Origin: Sphingobium ummariense RL-3
GTDB taxonomy: Bacteria; Pseudomonadota; Alphaproteobacteria; Sphingomonadales; Sphingomonadaceae
Direction of reading: 5' to 3'
DNA: 32,708 nt
Assembly: GCF_000447205.1 (NCBI RefSeq)
Contig: NZ_AUWY01000087.1
Span: 1 to 32,708, forward strand
The translations under genes and the position numbers were made by a program. Each line of letters begins with the position of its first letter. Position 1 is the stretch's first letter. Positions 16,768 to 25,635 of the stretch are shown here, piece by piece. The notes under the pieces are model-generated. The model saw only the letters and a program-made list of their open reading frames with translations, did no database searches and was not told the DNA's origin.

Positions 16768-17298
16768 ATGCGTTCGGCTATCCTGTTTCCCCTTGCCCTG
16801 GCTCTCGCCGCCCCCGTCCATGCGCAGCATGTCGCCGGCGTGTCGGGCATTCATTTCAACAATAGCACCCCGTTCACCGGCCCCGTCGGCGGCTTCGCCT
16901 CCGGATATGTTCCGCGGCAGGCTCCCAATTCGGAGATCGGTCAGGCCCAGGCGCTGATCGCCGCCGGTCAATATGGTCAGGCGGACGCCGTGCTGACGAA
17001 GCTGATAGGCGCCACCAGCAGCAAATATGTCCGCTTCCTGAAAGGCGTGACGAAGCTGGGCCTTGGCGATGCGGAAGCCGCGCGCCGCTATTTCGAAAAG
17101 AGCCTGTACCAGGGCCGCAACGGTTATCCCGGCGCCATGTCGGGCCTCGCGATCGCGGAAATCCAGCTCGGCAATCGCGACGCGGCCGAGCATATCCTCG
17201 AAAAGCTGCGCTATCAGCAGGACAAATGCGGCCGCTCCTGCGACCGGGCCAAGTCGCTCGAGCAGGCTGTCGGCGTGGTCGAGAAGGCGCTGATCTAG
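16768..17298 (+). CDS. Exported tetratricopeptide-repeat protein
   Basis: A 176-residue protein. The signal peptide covers about residues 1-20 (MRSAILFPLALALAAPVHAQ, cleavage after AHA-like HAQ region). The rest is helical with TPR-like units: QAQALIAAGQYGQADAVLTK, YVRFLKGVTKLGLGDAEAAR and AMSGLAIAEIQLGNRDAAEH. Two cysteines (DKCGRSCDRAK) near the C-terminus could form a disulfide in the periplasm. TPR proteins are protein-interaction scaffolds; the partner is unknown. GGAGGAG with ideal spacing supports the ATG at 16768. The gene is monocistronic, closed by the terminator at 17345-17374, and converges on sdhA. Translation may be controlled by the SD-pairing hairpin. Confidence 0.85.
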   Translation: MRSAILFPLALALAAPVHAQHVAGVSGIHFNNSTPFTGPVGGFASGYVPRQAPNSEIGQAQALIAAGQYGQADAVLTKLIGATSSKYVRFLKGVTKLGLGDAEAARRYFEKSLYQGRNGYPGAMSGLAIAEIQLGNRDAAEHILEKLRYQQDKCGRSCDRAKSLEQAVGVVEKALI

Positions 17299-17344
17299 GG
17301 TTCGAGATAAACGTAGCGCCGGTGCTGCGGCATCGGCTCTATGA

Positions 17345-17374
17345 AAAAGGGCGGGCCTTGCGGTCCGCCCTTTT
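17345..17374. terminator. Strong bidirectional intrinsic terminator
   Basis: A 13-bp stem, AAAAGGGCGGGCC (17345-17357) with GGTCCGCCCTTTT (17362-17374; one G-T pair), closes on a TTGC loop. Runs of A on the left and T on the right let it work for the TPR gene on the plus strand and for the sdhCDA operon on the minus strand. Confidence 0.9.
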
Positions 17375-17397
17375 CGTTGAGCCCTCTCGGCAGGCGA

Positions 17398-19200
17398 TCA
17401 GTAAACCCGCGCCTTGGGCTTGATATATTCCGCTTCGTCCGTGAGCGTGTAGTCGTGCACCGGCCGGTAATCGAGCGTCACCTTGCCGCCCGATCCGCCC
17501 CAGCCTTCGAACCAGCTCACGGTGTGCTTCATCCAGTTCTCGTCGTCGCGGTTCGGGAAGTCCTCATGCGCGTGGGCGCCGCGGCTTTCCTTGCGGTTTT
17601 CCGCGCTGACCATGGTGCAGACCGCCTGGGACATGAGGTTGTCCAGCTCCAGCGTCTCGATCAGGTCGGTGTTCCAGATCAGTGAGCGGTCGGTGACGGC
17701 GACGTCCTCCAGCCGCTTGTTGACATGGGCCATCTTCTCGACGCCCTCGGCCAGCAGCGCGCTGTCGCGGAACACCGCGGCGTGCTTCTGCATGGTGTGC
17801 TGCATCTCGAGCCGGATCGCCGCGGTGGGCGATCCACCCTTCGCGTTGCGATATTTGTCGAGGCGGCTGAGCGCCAGATCGGCCGAATCCTTAGGCAACG
17901 GCTTGTGCGCGGCGTTGGGCTTCAGCGTGTCCTTGAGGTGCAGGCCGGTCGCGCGGCCGAACACGACGAGGTCGATCAGACTGTTGGAGCCAAGGCGGTT
18001 CGCGCCGTGCACCGACACGCAGGCCGCTTCGCCCACGGCATAGAGGCCGGGCACCACGACTTCGGGATCATCGCCGACCTTGGTCACGACCTGGCCATGA
18101 TAGTTACAGGGGATGCCGCCCATATTGTAGTGGACGGTCGGCGTCACCGGCAGGGGCTGGCGCGTGAGGTCGACGCCCGCGAAGATCTTGCCGCTTTCGG
18201 TGATGCCGGGCAGACGCTCGGCCAGCACCTTGGGGTCGATATGGTCGAGGTGCAGGAAGATATGGTCCTTGTTGGGACCGACCCCACGCCCTTCGCGCAT
18301 TTCCATCGCCATGGAGCGCGACACGACGTCGCGGCTGGCGAGATCCTTGGCCGACGGAGCATAGCGCTCCATGAAGCGCTCACCTTCGGAGTTGGTGAGA
18401 TAGCCACCCTCGCCGCGCGCGCCCTCGGTGATGAGCACGCCCGCGCCGTAGATGCCGGTCGGGTGGAACTGCACGAACTCCAGATCCTGGAGCGGCAGCC
18501 CGGCGCGCAGCACCATGCCACCGCCGTCGCCGGTGCAGCTGTGCGCCGAGGTGGCCGAGAAATAGGCCCGGCCATAGCCGCCCGTCGCCAGCACGACCGC
18601 ATGACTGCGGAAGCGGTGAATGCTCCCGTCTTCCATGCAGATGGCGATGACGCCCCGGCATTCGCCATTTTCCATGATGAGGTCGATGGCGAAATATTCG
18701 ATGTAGAAGTCCGCGTCATATTTCAGCGACTGCTGATAGAGCGCGTGCAGCATGGCGTGGCCGGTGCGGTCCGCGGCGGCGCAGGTGCGCTGCACCGGCG
18801 GGCCGGCACCCATATTCTGCATGTGGCCGCCGAACGGACGCTGATAGATCGTCCCGTTCTCGTTGCGGCTGAACGGCACGCCGGCATGCTCCAGCTCGAT
18901 GACCGCCGCCGGCGCCTCGCGCACCATATATTCGATCGCGTCCTGGTCGCCCAGCCAGTCCGATCCCTTGACGGTGTCGTACATGTGCCAGGTCCAGTGG
19001 TCAGGCGAATTGTTGCCCAGCGACGCCGCAATGCCGCCCTGCGCCGCCACCGTGTGGCTGCGGGTCGGGAACAGCTTGGTGATGCAGGCGGTCTTAAGGC
19101 CGGCTTCGGCGCTGCCCATGGTCGCGCGCAGGCCCGATCCGCCCGCCCCCACCACAACGGTGTCGTAGCTGTGGTCGATGATCTTATAGGCTTCGCTCAT
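17398..19200 (-). CDS. sdhA: Succinate dehydrogenase flavoprotein subunit
   Basis: A 600-residue subunit of complex II that oxidises succinate to fumarate. The FAD-binding motif is [13 protein letters not shown] (about 14-26). The covalent FAD-linkage His is His49 in [17 protein letters not shown]. The substrate region includes [11 protein letters not shown] and the catalytic His/Arg area in [16 protein letters not shown] near 355 and [16 protein letters not shown] near 405. The length and ends are standard (C-terminal KPKARVY). Its ATG overlaps the sdhD stop (TAATG). It is the last gene of the operon: the bidirectional terminator follows after 24 bp, so sdhB is not co-transcribed here. Confidence 0.98.
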   Translation of the reverse strand: MSEAYKIIDHSYDTVVVGAGGSGLRATMGSAEAGLKTACITKLFPTRSHTVAAQGGIAASLGNNSPDHWTWHMYDTVKGSDWLGDQDAIEYMVREAPAAVIELEHAGVPFSRNENGTIYQRPFGGHMQNMGAGPPVQRTCAAADRTGHAMLHALYQQSLKYDADFYIEYFAIDLIMENGECRGVIAICMEDGSIHRFRSHAVVLATGGYGRAYFSATSAHSCTGDGGGMVLRAGLPLQDLEFVQFHPTGIYGAGVLITEGARGEGGYLTNSEGERFMERYAPSAKDLASRDVVSRSMAMEMREGRGVGPNKDHIFLHLDHIDPKVLAERLPGITESGKIFAGVDLTRQPLPVTPTVHYNMGGIPCNYHGQVVTKVGDDPEVVVPGLYAVGEAACVSVHGANRLGSNSLIDLVVFGRATGLHLKDTLKPNAAHKPLPKDSADLALSRLDKYRNAKGGSPTAAIRLEMQHTMQKHAAVFRDSALLAEGVEKMAHVNKRLEDVAVTDRSLIWNTDLIETLELDNLMSQAVCTMVSAENRKESRGAHAHEDFPNRDDENWMKHTVSWFEGWGGSGGKVTLDYRPVHDYTLTDEAEYIKPKARVY

Positions 19201-19589
19201 TACTTGACGACCCCCGTGAAGGCGATCTTGGCGATCGCGAAGATGCCCGCGGCCGCGCCGCCGATAGCATAGAAGTTGAGCAGCAGGATCGACAGGAAGT
19301 TCAATCCCTTGTCGTGGACATAATCCTCCAGCATGACCTGCATGCCCAGCCGCAGGTGCCAGAAGACGCTGACCAGCATCAACGCCAGAGGCACCGCGAC
19401 CAGGGGATTGGCGATCCAGTTGCGGACGCTCTCATAATCCAGCCCCGGCAGGGTAACGAGGCTGAAAATCAGCCACAGCACCAGCAGCAGGTTGCCGACG
19501 GCGGTATAGCGCTGGGCCAGCCAGTGATGCGCGCCGTGCCTTGCCGATCCAAGACCGCGGACGCGGCCGATTCCGGTACCCGTACCCAT
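19200..19589 (-). CDS. sdhD: Succinate dehydrogenase membrane anchor subunit
   Basis: A 129-residue membrane subunit of complex II with three transmembrane helices (about 35-55, 65-85 and 100-125). The start [19 protein letters not shown] overlaps the sdhC stop by one base (TGATG); an in-frame upstream codon would add ten residues inside sdh[12 protein letters not shown] followed by HHWLAQR is the typical SdhD N-terminus. [16 protein letters not shown] carries the conserved haem/quinone-region His, Asp and Tyr. It anchors SdhA (and the SdhB encoded elsewhere) to the inner membrane and helps form the quinone site. Confidence 0.95.
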   Translation of the reverse strand: MGTGTGIGRVRGLGSARHGAHHWLAQRYTAVGNLLLVLWLIFSLVTLPGLDYESVRNWIANPLVAVPLALMLVSVFWHLRLGMQVMLEDYVHDKGLNFLSILLLNFYAIGGAAAGIFAIAKIAFTGVVK

Positions 19590-19984
19590 CAGAACTTCCC
19601 CGCGAAGATGGTGGCCCACAGCGCCACCGTGGCCAGCGTCGACAGGACCGGGATCACCATCGACCAGGTCTTGTTGGTGTTGAGTTCATAGCCTGCGCCC
19701 ATGTCGAGCACGAAATGGCGCAGGCCCGACATCATGTGCTGGAAGAAGAACCAGCTCAGCCCGATCATCACCAGATAGCCGATCGGCGACGTCGCGCACT
19801 TCTGGAAGGTGTCATAGGCTTCCGGGCCCATCGCGATCGCCATCAGCCACCAGACGATCCCGATCATGCCCACTGTCGCAAGGCCGTTGCCGGTAACGCG
19901 GTGAAGGATGGAGATCGCCATGTGCGGTCCCCATTTCCAGATCGTCAAATGCGGCGAGAGCGGCCGGCTGGTGGTGCGCGCCAT
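19589..19984 (-). CDS. sdhC: Succinate dehydrogenase cytochrome b556 subunit
   Basis: A 131-residue membrane subunit of complex II. RPLSPHLTIWKW (about 7-18) and SILHRVTGNGL (about 25-35, with the quinone-site Ser and Arg) are family signatures, and HMMSGLRHFVLDMG (about 83-96) contains the haem-ligand His and the conserved Asp. Three transmembrane helices are visible. It is the first gene of the sdhC-sdhD-sdhA operon. GGAG lies 5 nt before the ATG; a weak promoter TTGCCC-N17-TAAGGG can be seen in the 186-bp gap to the divergent chemoreceptor gene. Confidence 0.96.
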   Translation of the reverse strand: MARTTSRPLSPHLTIWKWGPHMAISILHRVTGNGLATVGMIGIVWWLMAIAMGPEAYDTFQKCATSPIGYLVMIGLSWFFFQHMMSGLRHFVLDMGAGYELNTNKTWSMVIPVLSTLATVALWATIFAGKF

Positions 19985-20170
19985 ATGGTCTCCGTCCCTG
20001 GATCATATCCCTAGATTGCGATCCCCTTAGGATCGAAACCAGCCAAGGGCAAGCAGGCTGAGGCGATGAAGGCGCAAAGCCGCAAAGGCCGCCGGAATAA
20101 GGAGTGATTAACCAAAATCCGCTATCGCCAGGGTCACAGACCGCTTCACCAGCAGGGATCGAACCACGCC

Positions 20171-21505
20171 ATGACTTCCCCCGCGACCTCCAGAAACGCC
20201 ATGATGGACAGTCTGAACGACCTGGATCCGTCGGGCCAGATCGCCGCCAGCATGCGCGACATCCATGCCCTCGTCGGCGCCGACTTAGCGAGCGCCGCGC
20301 AGATCTTCTTCGATACCTATATGACGCAGAGCGGGCTGCGCGCGAAGCTCAGCCCTTCCGTGCTGGCCCGAATCGAAAGCGAATGCGTGGATTATGTGCG
20401 CTCCAAGTTCGGTCGGTTCGAAGAGGGGCAGTGGGCCGCCGCTTCCGCCGAATGCGCCCGCCATGCACGCAAGCACGGCGTGCCCGTCCGAGCCGTGTTG
20501 CGCGCGGTCGCTGCTGCCAACGAACGGATCACCGACCTGATATGGGACCGCTGCGCCGATGAGGATGCCACCCGCCGCCGGCTGGTAGGCGTCATGGCTT
20601 CCGTGGCGATGCTGGATTCGGCCATGATGACCAATGTCCTGGTCAGCGAGAACGCGGATCGGGAACGGACGGAGCGCCAGCGCTTCGGCACGCTGTTCCA
20701 GCAGCGCATCGTCGGCGAGATCGACGGCGCGACCCATCTGGGCGAATCCCTGCGCGAACAGGCCAAGGATGCGTCCGCCGCGACCCGTGGCATGCTGGGC
20801 AAGGCGTCGGAGGTTGCCGCCGCCGCCGAACAGTCGGCCCTCGCCATGCGGGAGGCCGCGCGCACCGCCGCCGGCCTGATCCGCGCGATCGAGGACGCCC
20901 GCACAGAGGTCGAGGGCGCCGCCAGCGTCGCGCTGCGCGCCGCCACCCAGTCAGGCGACGCGGTCGCCATGTCGAGCACCCTGTCGGACCATGCCAAGTC
21001 GATCGAATCGATCCTGGGCCTGATCCGCGACATCGCCGGCCAGACGAACCTCCTTGCCCTCAACGCCACGATCGAGGCCGCCCGTGCGGGCGATGCCGGT
21101 CGCGGCTTCGCCGTCGTCGCGCAGGAGGTCAAGAGCCTCGCCAACCAGACCGCGCGCGCGACCGACGAGATCGCCGGCAAGATCGCCGACATCCAGGCGT
21201 CGACCCGCCAGTCGGTCGAGACCAACGAGCGCATCCGCGACACGGTGGGCGAAGTGCAGGCCAGCGCCGAGCGCATCCGCCACGCGATGGACGCGCAGGC
21301 GCAGACCGTCACCATGATCACCGCCGCCGTCGACGAGACCGCGCTGGCCGCCGACTCGATGTCCGCCACCATCTCGGCGATCCGCCAGGATACGGAGGTC
21401 GTCGCTTCGGAAATCGACCAGCTCGAGCGCGGCTTCGTCAGCGTCGAAGGCAAGCTGTCCAGCCTGCGCCAGGCTTCGTCGGAATTCGGACGCCAGGCGG
21501 CCTGA
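20171..21505 (+). CDS. Soluble methyl-accepting chemotaxis protein, probable globin-coupled sensor
   Basis: A 444-residue protein with no transmembrane segment. The C-terminal half is a chemoreceptor signalling domain: the hairpin tip [20 protein letters not shown] at about 290-310, followed by [15 protein letters not shown], is almost invariant in the family and contacts CheA/CheW. The N-terminal part (about 20-175) is all-helical; [19 protein letters not shown] near 95-113 resembles the proximal-His region of globin-coupled sensors (His-A-R..G-V-P), so oxygen or redox sensing is likely but not proven. Long coiled coils with Ala-rich heptads link the two parts. Start at 20171 has only a weak SD; an internal ATG at 20201 is the alternative. 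No che genes are nearby. Confidence 0.85.
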   Translation: MTSPATSRNAMMDSLNDLDPSGQIAASMRDIHALVGADLASAAQIFFDTYMTQSGLRAKLSPSVLARIESECVDYVRSKFGRFEEGQWAAASAECARHARKHGVPVRAVLRAVAAANERITDLIWDRCADEDATRRRLVGVMASVAMLDSAMMTNVLVSENADRERTERQRFGTLFQQRIVGEIDGATHLGESLREQAKDASAATRGMLGKASEVAAAAEQSALAMREAARTAAGLIRAIEDARTEVEGAASVALRAATQSGDAVAMSSTLSDHAKSIESILGLIRDIAGQTNLLALNATIEAARAGDAGRGFAVVAQEVKSLANQTARATDEIAGKIADIQASTRQSVETNERIRDTVGEVQASAERIRHAMDAQAQTVTMITAAVDETALAADSMSATISAIRQDTEVVASEIDQLERGFVSVEGKLSSLRQASSEFGRQAA

Positions 21506-21552
21506 CGCCGGGCCGCCTTTCCCTCCGGCGCATCTATGGCTAAAGCGCCGGC

Positions 21553-22551
21553 ATGGAAGATGCCGCCCGATCTGCCGGCCAGAGCTGGAAAGTCACCCTC
21601 CCCTGCACGCGCGCCGAGGCCGAGGCGCTGGATGGAGAGATCGCCGCCTTCGCGATGATGGACCGGCCGCCGGTGCTGATGACCAGCGAGGCGGAACCGG
21701 ACAATCCCGACTCCTGGCAGCTCGACGCCTATTTCGAAGGGAAGCCCAGCCAGGCCGCGATCAAGCTGCTGCGCGCGCTGGTGCCGAGCGCTGCTGGCAC
21801 CAAAGCGGTGATCGAGCAGTTGCCCGACGAAGACTGGGTGACGCTGAGTCAGCAGGGACTTGAGCCCGTGACGGCCGGTCGCTTCCACGTCCGCAACCTC
21901 GCCACCGATCCGGAAGAGCCCGGCCATGTCAATTTCCTGATCGGCGCCAGCCGCGCCTTCGGCACCGGACAGCATGACACGACGGCGGGATGCCTCGTCA
22001 TGCTGGACCGGATGCGGCGGATCGGCATGCGCTTCGGCAATGTCGCCGACATCGGCACCGGCACCGGCCTGCTCGCCTTCGCCGCGCTCCACCTGTGGCC
22101 CCGCGCCTATGCCACCGCGTCTGACATCGACCCCGTGGCGGTCGAGATCAGCGCCGAAAACGCGCGCGCAAACGGGGTGCGGCTCGGCAGCGGCATGGGT
22201 CAGGTCGCGCTCTACACGGCGGCAGGGGTCGATCACGCCGCCCTGGTGCGACGCGCGCCTTACGACCTGCTGATCGCCAACATCCTGGCTGGGCCGCTGA
22301 TCGAGCTGGCGCCCTCGCTCTGCGCGCTGGTGGAGGATGGCGGGACGATCCTGCTCGCCGGGCTTCTGAAGGAACAGGCCGACGCCGTGCTGGCCGCCTA
22401 TCGCGCGCAGGGCATGCGGCTGGCCGAGCGGGTGGATCGCGGCGACTGGCCGACCCTGCGCCTGCGCAAGCGCCCGCGTATCGGCTGGCGCCGTCCCGTG
22501 CGCCTCGACCCGGCCGAGCGGGGCGAAGCCTGGGGCTTCGGCAGCATCTAG
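21553..22551 (+). CDS. prmA: Ribosomal protein L11 methyltransferase
   Basis: A 332-residue SAM-dependent enzyme that trimethylates ribosomal protein L11. An N-terminal substrate-recognition domain (about 1-95) precedes the catalytic domain. GTGQHDTTAGCL (about 137-148) is the PrmA signature loop, VADIGTGTGLLAFAAL near 163-178 is the SAM-binding motif I, and LLIANILAGPLIELAP near 238-253 carries the N-I-L motif IV of the family. The gene is 47 bp after the chemoreceptor gene on the same strand and 26 bp before the hydrolase gene. No strong Shine-Dalgarno is visible, but the N-terminus agrees with family length. Confidence 0.93.
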   Translation: MEDAARSAGQSWKVTLPCTRAEAEALDGEIAAFAMMDRPPVLMTSEAEPDNPDSWQLDAYFEGKPSQAAIKLLRALVPSAAGTKAVIEQLPDEDWVTLSQQGLEPVTAGRFHVRNLATDPEEPGHVNFLIGASRAFGTGQHDTTAGCLVMLDRMRRIGMRFGNVADIGTGTGLLAFAALHLWPRAYATASDIDPVAVEISAENARANGVRLGSGMGQVALYTAAGVDHAALVRRAPYDLLIANILAGPLIELAPSLCALVEDGGTILLAGLLKEQADAVLAAYRAQGMRLAERVDRGDWPTLRLRKRPRIGWRRPVRLDPAERGEAWGFGSI

Positions 22552-22577
22552 CCATATATGCACAAGGAGAAGAGGCC

Positions 22578-23291
22578 ATGACCATCGTCCGCCGCGTCAC
22601 GATCCACGAGGACGCTTCCGGCCCGTTCGAAAGCATGGCGGTGCTGGACGATGCCGCCTCGGGGCCGCTGCCGGGCATCCTGCTCTTCCCCAATGTGTTG
22701 GGCACCAAGGAAGCCGACTTCGCCTATGCGGAAAAGGTCGCGGCCCTGGGCTATGCGGTGCTGGTGGCCGACGTCTACGGCCAGGGCAAGCGGACCGTGC
22801 GGGGACCGGACGGGTCGCGCTACATGGACGAGATGAACGCCGATCGCGCGAAGCTGCGCGACCGGGTGAACGCCGCCCATGGCGTGCTCAAGGGGCTGGA
22901 AGCGGTGGACGCCGCGCGGACGGCCGCGATCGGCTTCTGCTTCGGCGGCAAATGCGTGCTGGACCTGGCGCGCAGCGGCGCCGACATCGCCGGCGGCGTC
23001 AGCTTCCACGGCGTATTCGACGCTCCGCCCTTCCCCAACGCGACCATCACCGCGAAGCTGCTGGTCTGCCATGGCTGGGAGGACCCGGTCGCCTCGCCCG
23101 AAGCAACCGTCGCGCTGGCAAGGGAACTGACCGATGCGGGCTGCGACTGGCAGATCCACGCTTATGGTCATACCGGCCACGCCTTCACCGACCACAGCGT
23201 GAACATGCCGGAAAAGGGCCTGGCGTATAACGAGGCGGCCGACCGCCGCAGCTTCAAGGCGATGGCGGATTTCCTGGGTGAGCTGTTCTGA
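22578..23291 (+). CDS. Dienelactone hydrolase family protein
   Basis: A 237-residue alpha/beta hydrolase. The nucleophile is Cys121 in the elbow GFCFGGKCV, Asp169 in HGWEDPVA is the acid, and His201 in HTGHAFTDH the base, the Cys-Asp-His triad of dienelactone hydrolase. VLVADVYGQGK near 61-71 is also typical. AAGGAGAAGAGG precedes the ATG with good spacing. No aromatic-degradation genes are nearby, so it is more likely a general esterase or lactonase than a chlorocatechol-pathway enzyme. It lies 26 bp after prmA and may be co-transcribed with it. Confidence 0.9.
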   Translation: MTIVRRVTIHEDASGPFESMAVLDDAASGPLPGILLFPNVLGTKEADFAYAEKVAALGYAVLVADVYGQGKRTVRGPDGSRYMDEMNADRAKLRDRVNAAHGVLKGLEAVDAARTAAIGFCFGGKCVLDLARSGADIAGGVSFHGVFDAPPFPNATITAKLLVCHGWEDPVASPEATVALARELTDAGCDWQIHAYGHTGHAFTDHSVNMPEKGLAYNEAADRRSFKAMADFLGELF

Positions 23292-23361
23292 GCGTGGGGC
23301 GGTGGAGGCTCACAGACCGAGGCGCTCAGTGGTAATGAGCGCGGGGAATGGCCATAACCTC

Positions 23362-23524
23362 CCTTCGTCCTGAGTAGCCATTGAGCTTGTCGAAATGGCG
23401 TATCGAAGGACCGATGTCGTACGCTGACCCTTCGACTGCCTGCCAAGGCAGGCGCTCAGGTTCAAACGAGGCACGTGACTCGTTTGAAGCTTCGACAAGC
23501 TCAGTCCCTACTCGGGGCGAACGG
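23362..23524. repeat. Sphingomonad-type mosaic palindromic repeat, copy C, with nested palindrome
   Basis: Starts CCTTCGTCCTGAGTAGCC and ends CCCTACTCGGGGCGAACGG (inverted). The right arm carries two inserts: GCCTGCCAAGGCAGGC, as in copy A, and a 28-bp near-perfect palindrome at 23461-23488 with arms TTCAAACGAG / CTCGTTTGAA around a CACGTG centre. It fills most of the 291-bp convergent gap between the hydrolase and the carboxypeptidase. Confidence 0.85.
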
Positions 23525-23582
23525 ATGCAGAGAAGGTCTCGCTCCGGCCGAAACCCGCCATCACCTCAACAAAGCGATCCCC

Positions 23583-24713
23583 TCAAATCTCGTCGATCAT
23601 CTCCGCCAGCACGGCGAGGCAGTCCTTGCCGAGCTGGATCGATCGCGCCGGGGACCAGCCGAAATCGGCGTCGGGCAGGTCGTCATTGTCCTTGAACGGC
23701 ATTTCCAGCGTCATCGACACCGCGCCGAACCGCTCGGCCAGCTGGTTGGTGGACATGGACAGGTTCGCCCGCCCGTCACCCGCCACCGGATAGCCCAGAC
23801 GGGTCTGGAAATCGGGTGTCCGCGCCGCCAGCGTGTCGCGATAACGGTGATAGAGCGACAGCTGCCGCTCGGTGATAGAGGGGATGCCCTCGAACCCCGC
23901 AATGAAAACCGCAGCGATCGCCTCGTCGCCATGCACGTCCATGGCGAAGTCCACCCCGGTCTCGTCCATCGCGGCGCGGACCAGGAAGACCTCCGGGCTC
24001 TGCGCCATCGACGGTTCGTGCCATTCGCGGTTGAGGTTCACCCCCGCCGCATTGGTGCGAAGGTGCCCGCGCCGGCTGCCGTCCGGGTTCATGTTGGGAA
24101 CGATGTGGAAAGTCGCCTTCGCCCGCAGCAGGCGCGCGACGGCGTCCTCCTCGTCCAGCAACCGCTCCAGCACGCCTTCCATCCACCATTCCGCCATGGT
24201 TTCGCCGGGATGCTGGCGGGCATAGAGCCAGACCCGCTTTTCCCCCTCACCCACCGTCAGCAGGTCCAACGGCTGTCCGTCCAGCGTCAGCCCCAGCTCG
24301 CGATGCGCGACGCCGGGCTGGCAAGCCGCCCAGGCGACCAGGTCGTGATGCCTCTCCATCGAATAGGGCGCGAAATAGGCGACCCACACGGCATTGCTGT
24401 CCGGCGCCAGCCGGATGGTGAGCGTGCCGTCGGCATAGCCGGTGTCGGCCAGCAGCCAGCTGTCCCGGTCCTCGCTGAATCGGGCGCGATAGCCCGGCCA
24501 GCCGCCCGGATAGGCCGATGCACCGCAGTTCACGATCGCCAGCTCGACCTCCCGCCCCGCGACTCCGGCGACGCGAAAGTGGAACCATTGATAGAAGTCG
24601 CTCTGATGGTCGCGCACGATCTCCAGCTCGGCGCGGACGCCGTCCGGAGTATCGTTGATGGAAAGGACTTTGATGTTGCCGCTGTCGAAGGCGCTCGTGA
24701 TCGAGATGGTCAT
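23583..24713 (-). CDS. M14-family zinc carboxypeptidase (cytosolic CCP-like)
   Basis: A 376-residue protein. An N-terminal beta-sandwich domain (about 1-125) precedes the M14 catalytic domain. Zinc ligands are His168 and Glu171 in [11 protein letters not shown] and His261 in MDVHGDEA; Arg219 and Asn residues in [15 protein letters not shown] form the substrate-carboxylate pocket. The N-terminal domain plus HPGE spacing is the cytosolic carboxypeptidase (CCP/AGBL-like) arrangement found in bacteria as well as eukaryotes; no signal peptide is present, in line with a cytosolic enzyme. It removes C-terminal residues; natural substrate unknown. Its ATG overlaps the stop of the upstream lipoprotein gene (ATGA), so the pair is translationally coupled. 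Confidence 0.92.
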   Translation of the reverse strand: MTISITSAFDSGNIKVLSINDTPDGVRAELEIVRDHQSDFYQWFHFRVAGVAGREVELAIVNCGASAYPGGWPGYRARFSEDRDSWLLADTGYADGTLTIRLAPDSNAVWVAYFAPYSMERHHDLVAWAACQPGVAHRELGLTLDGQPLDLLTVGEGEKRVWLYARQHPGETMAEWWMEGVLERLLDEEDAVARLLRAKATFHIVPNMNPDGSRRGHLRTNAAGVNLNREWHEPSMAQSPEVFLVRAAMDETGVDFAMDVHGDEAIAAVFIAGFEGIPSITERQLSLYHRYRDTLAARTPDFQTRLGYPVAGDGRANLSMSTNQLAERFGAVSMTLEMPFKDNDDLPDADFGWSPARSIQLGKDCLAVLAEMIDEI

Positions 24714-25306
24714 TTGACGGTTATAGTGCGCCCCGACTCCCCCGGATAGCCCCCGAGAAGGGCGGCGGCGAGCTTCTGCGCGACGAGCGACGGCTGCGCG
24801 GCAGGGCTGCCCTCGCGGCCCTGTGTCATCGCCCGGCCTTCCCAGATGGTCTGCGAATCGCTGCGGCGCCGGATCTGCACCTGCATCTCGGTGGTGACGA
24901 CATCCTTTGGCTTGCCCGACAGGTTGATGCCGATGCCCAGGCCCAGCCCCGAATAGCCGCCGCTGCCGACGGCGCCGCCGACGCCCACGCTGACCGGCTT
25001 ATCGTTGCCGCCATAGGGCGCGGTCGGGCGGAAGCTGCGGCGGAAGCCGACCAGCGCGACATAATCGCTCGCGCCCGCCGGCCCCGCGCTGAAGCCGACG
25101 CGCTGAAGCTCGGCGTTGACGGCGTCGGCATAGGTCCGGAATTCCAGGCCGACGTCCGGATTCCCCTGGATTTCCTCGACCGCGATCGACCCGCTGCGCG
25201 CGGGATTGTCGGTGTGGAAGCGGGTTACCTCCACCGGCGGCGCGGCGGTGGCGCAGGCGGCAAGGGAGAGGGAAAGGACGACGGGGGCGAAAATGGATTT
25301 CAGCAT
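24710..25306 (-). CDS. DUF4136-like lipoprotein
   Basis: A 198-residue lipoprotein from the ATG at 25306 ([21 protein letters not shown]); the longer frame begins without homology. The lipobox LAAC sits at about residues 15-18. The mature part has the DUF4136 pattern: [36 protein letters not shown] and, after a Gly-rich segment ([22 protein letters not shown]), [19 protein letters not shown]. Such proteins face the periplasm or outer membrane; their role is not known. It overlaps the carboxypeptidase start by four bases and is the first gene of that pair. Confidence 0.85.
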   Translation of the reverse strand: MLKSIFAPVVLSLSLAACATAAPPVEVTRFHTDNPARSGSIAVEEIQGNPDVGLEFRTYADAVNAELQRVGFSAGPAGASDYVALVGFRRSFRPTAPYGGNDKPVSVGVGGAVGSGGYSGLGLGIGINLSGKPKDVVTTEMQVQIRRRSDSQTIWEGRAMTQGREGSPAAQPSLVAQKLAAALLGGYPGESGRTITVK

Positions 25307-25427
25307 GGTCTGGACTCCGGCTGGGCCGCACTGCCTACACGGCGCCAGGCGCGCGTTCCCATCAACGCCTGTAGCCACGAATTGGCTGCACGGGCGATGA
25401 ACGGCGGGAAAAGAGGGGCTGACGGCC

Positions 25428-25456
25428 TTGACTTTCCGCCGTCCTCCCCATAGGGG
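25428..25456 (+). promoter_or_regulatory. Predicted rpmJ promoter
   Basis: TTGACT (25428-25433) is followed after 17 bp by TAGGGG (25451-25456). The -35 is good and the -10 weak, as is common in alphaproteobacteria. The predicted start near 25463 leaves a leader of about 41 nt. Confidence 0.4.
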
Positions 25457-25503
25457 CTGCGCTTCGATTTTCCGATCAAACAGAGATTCACAAGGCCGCA
25501 GCC

Positions 25504-25629
25504 ATGAAGATTCGCAACTCGCTCAAGTCGCTCAAGGATCGTCACCGGGACAACCGCGTGATCCGCCGCCGCGGCCGCACCTACGTCATCAACAAGACCA
25601 ACCGTCGCTTCAAGGCCCGCCAGGGCTAA
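25504..25629 (+). CDS. rpmJ: 50S ribosomal protein L36, zinc-free (C-minus) form
   Basis: A 41-residue basic protein: [20 protein letters not shown], then [20 protein letters not shown] and G. The arrangement is that of L36, but the Cys/His zinc ribbon of the classical form is replaced (no CxxC; the sites are Ser/Leu and Asn/Lys), making it the YkgO-type protein. It packs in the peptidyl-transferase region of the large subunit. AAGG lies upstream of the ATG. The HAD-phosphatase gene starts 6 bp after its stop, so the two are probably co-transcribed. Confidence 0.95.
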   Translation: MKIRNSLKSLKDRHRDNRVIRRRGRTYVINKTNRRFKARQG

Positions 25630-25635
25630 GCAACG

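Noticed and set aside
25504..25629. L36 mutated and inactive because zinc ligands are missing
   Set aside because: The Cys-free form with this sequence is a normal, functional L36 variant.
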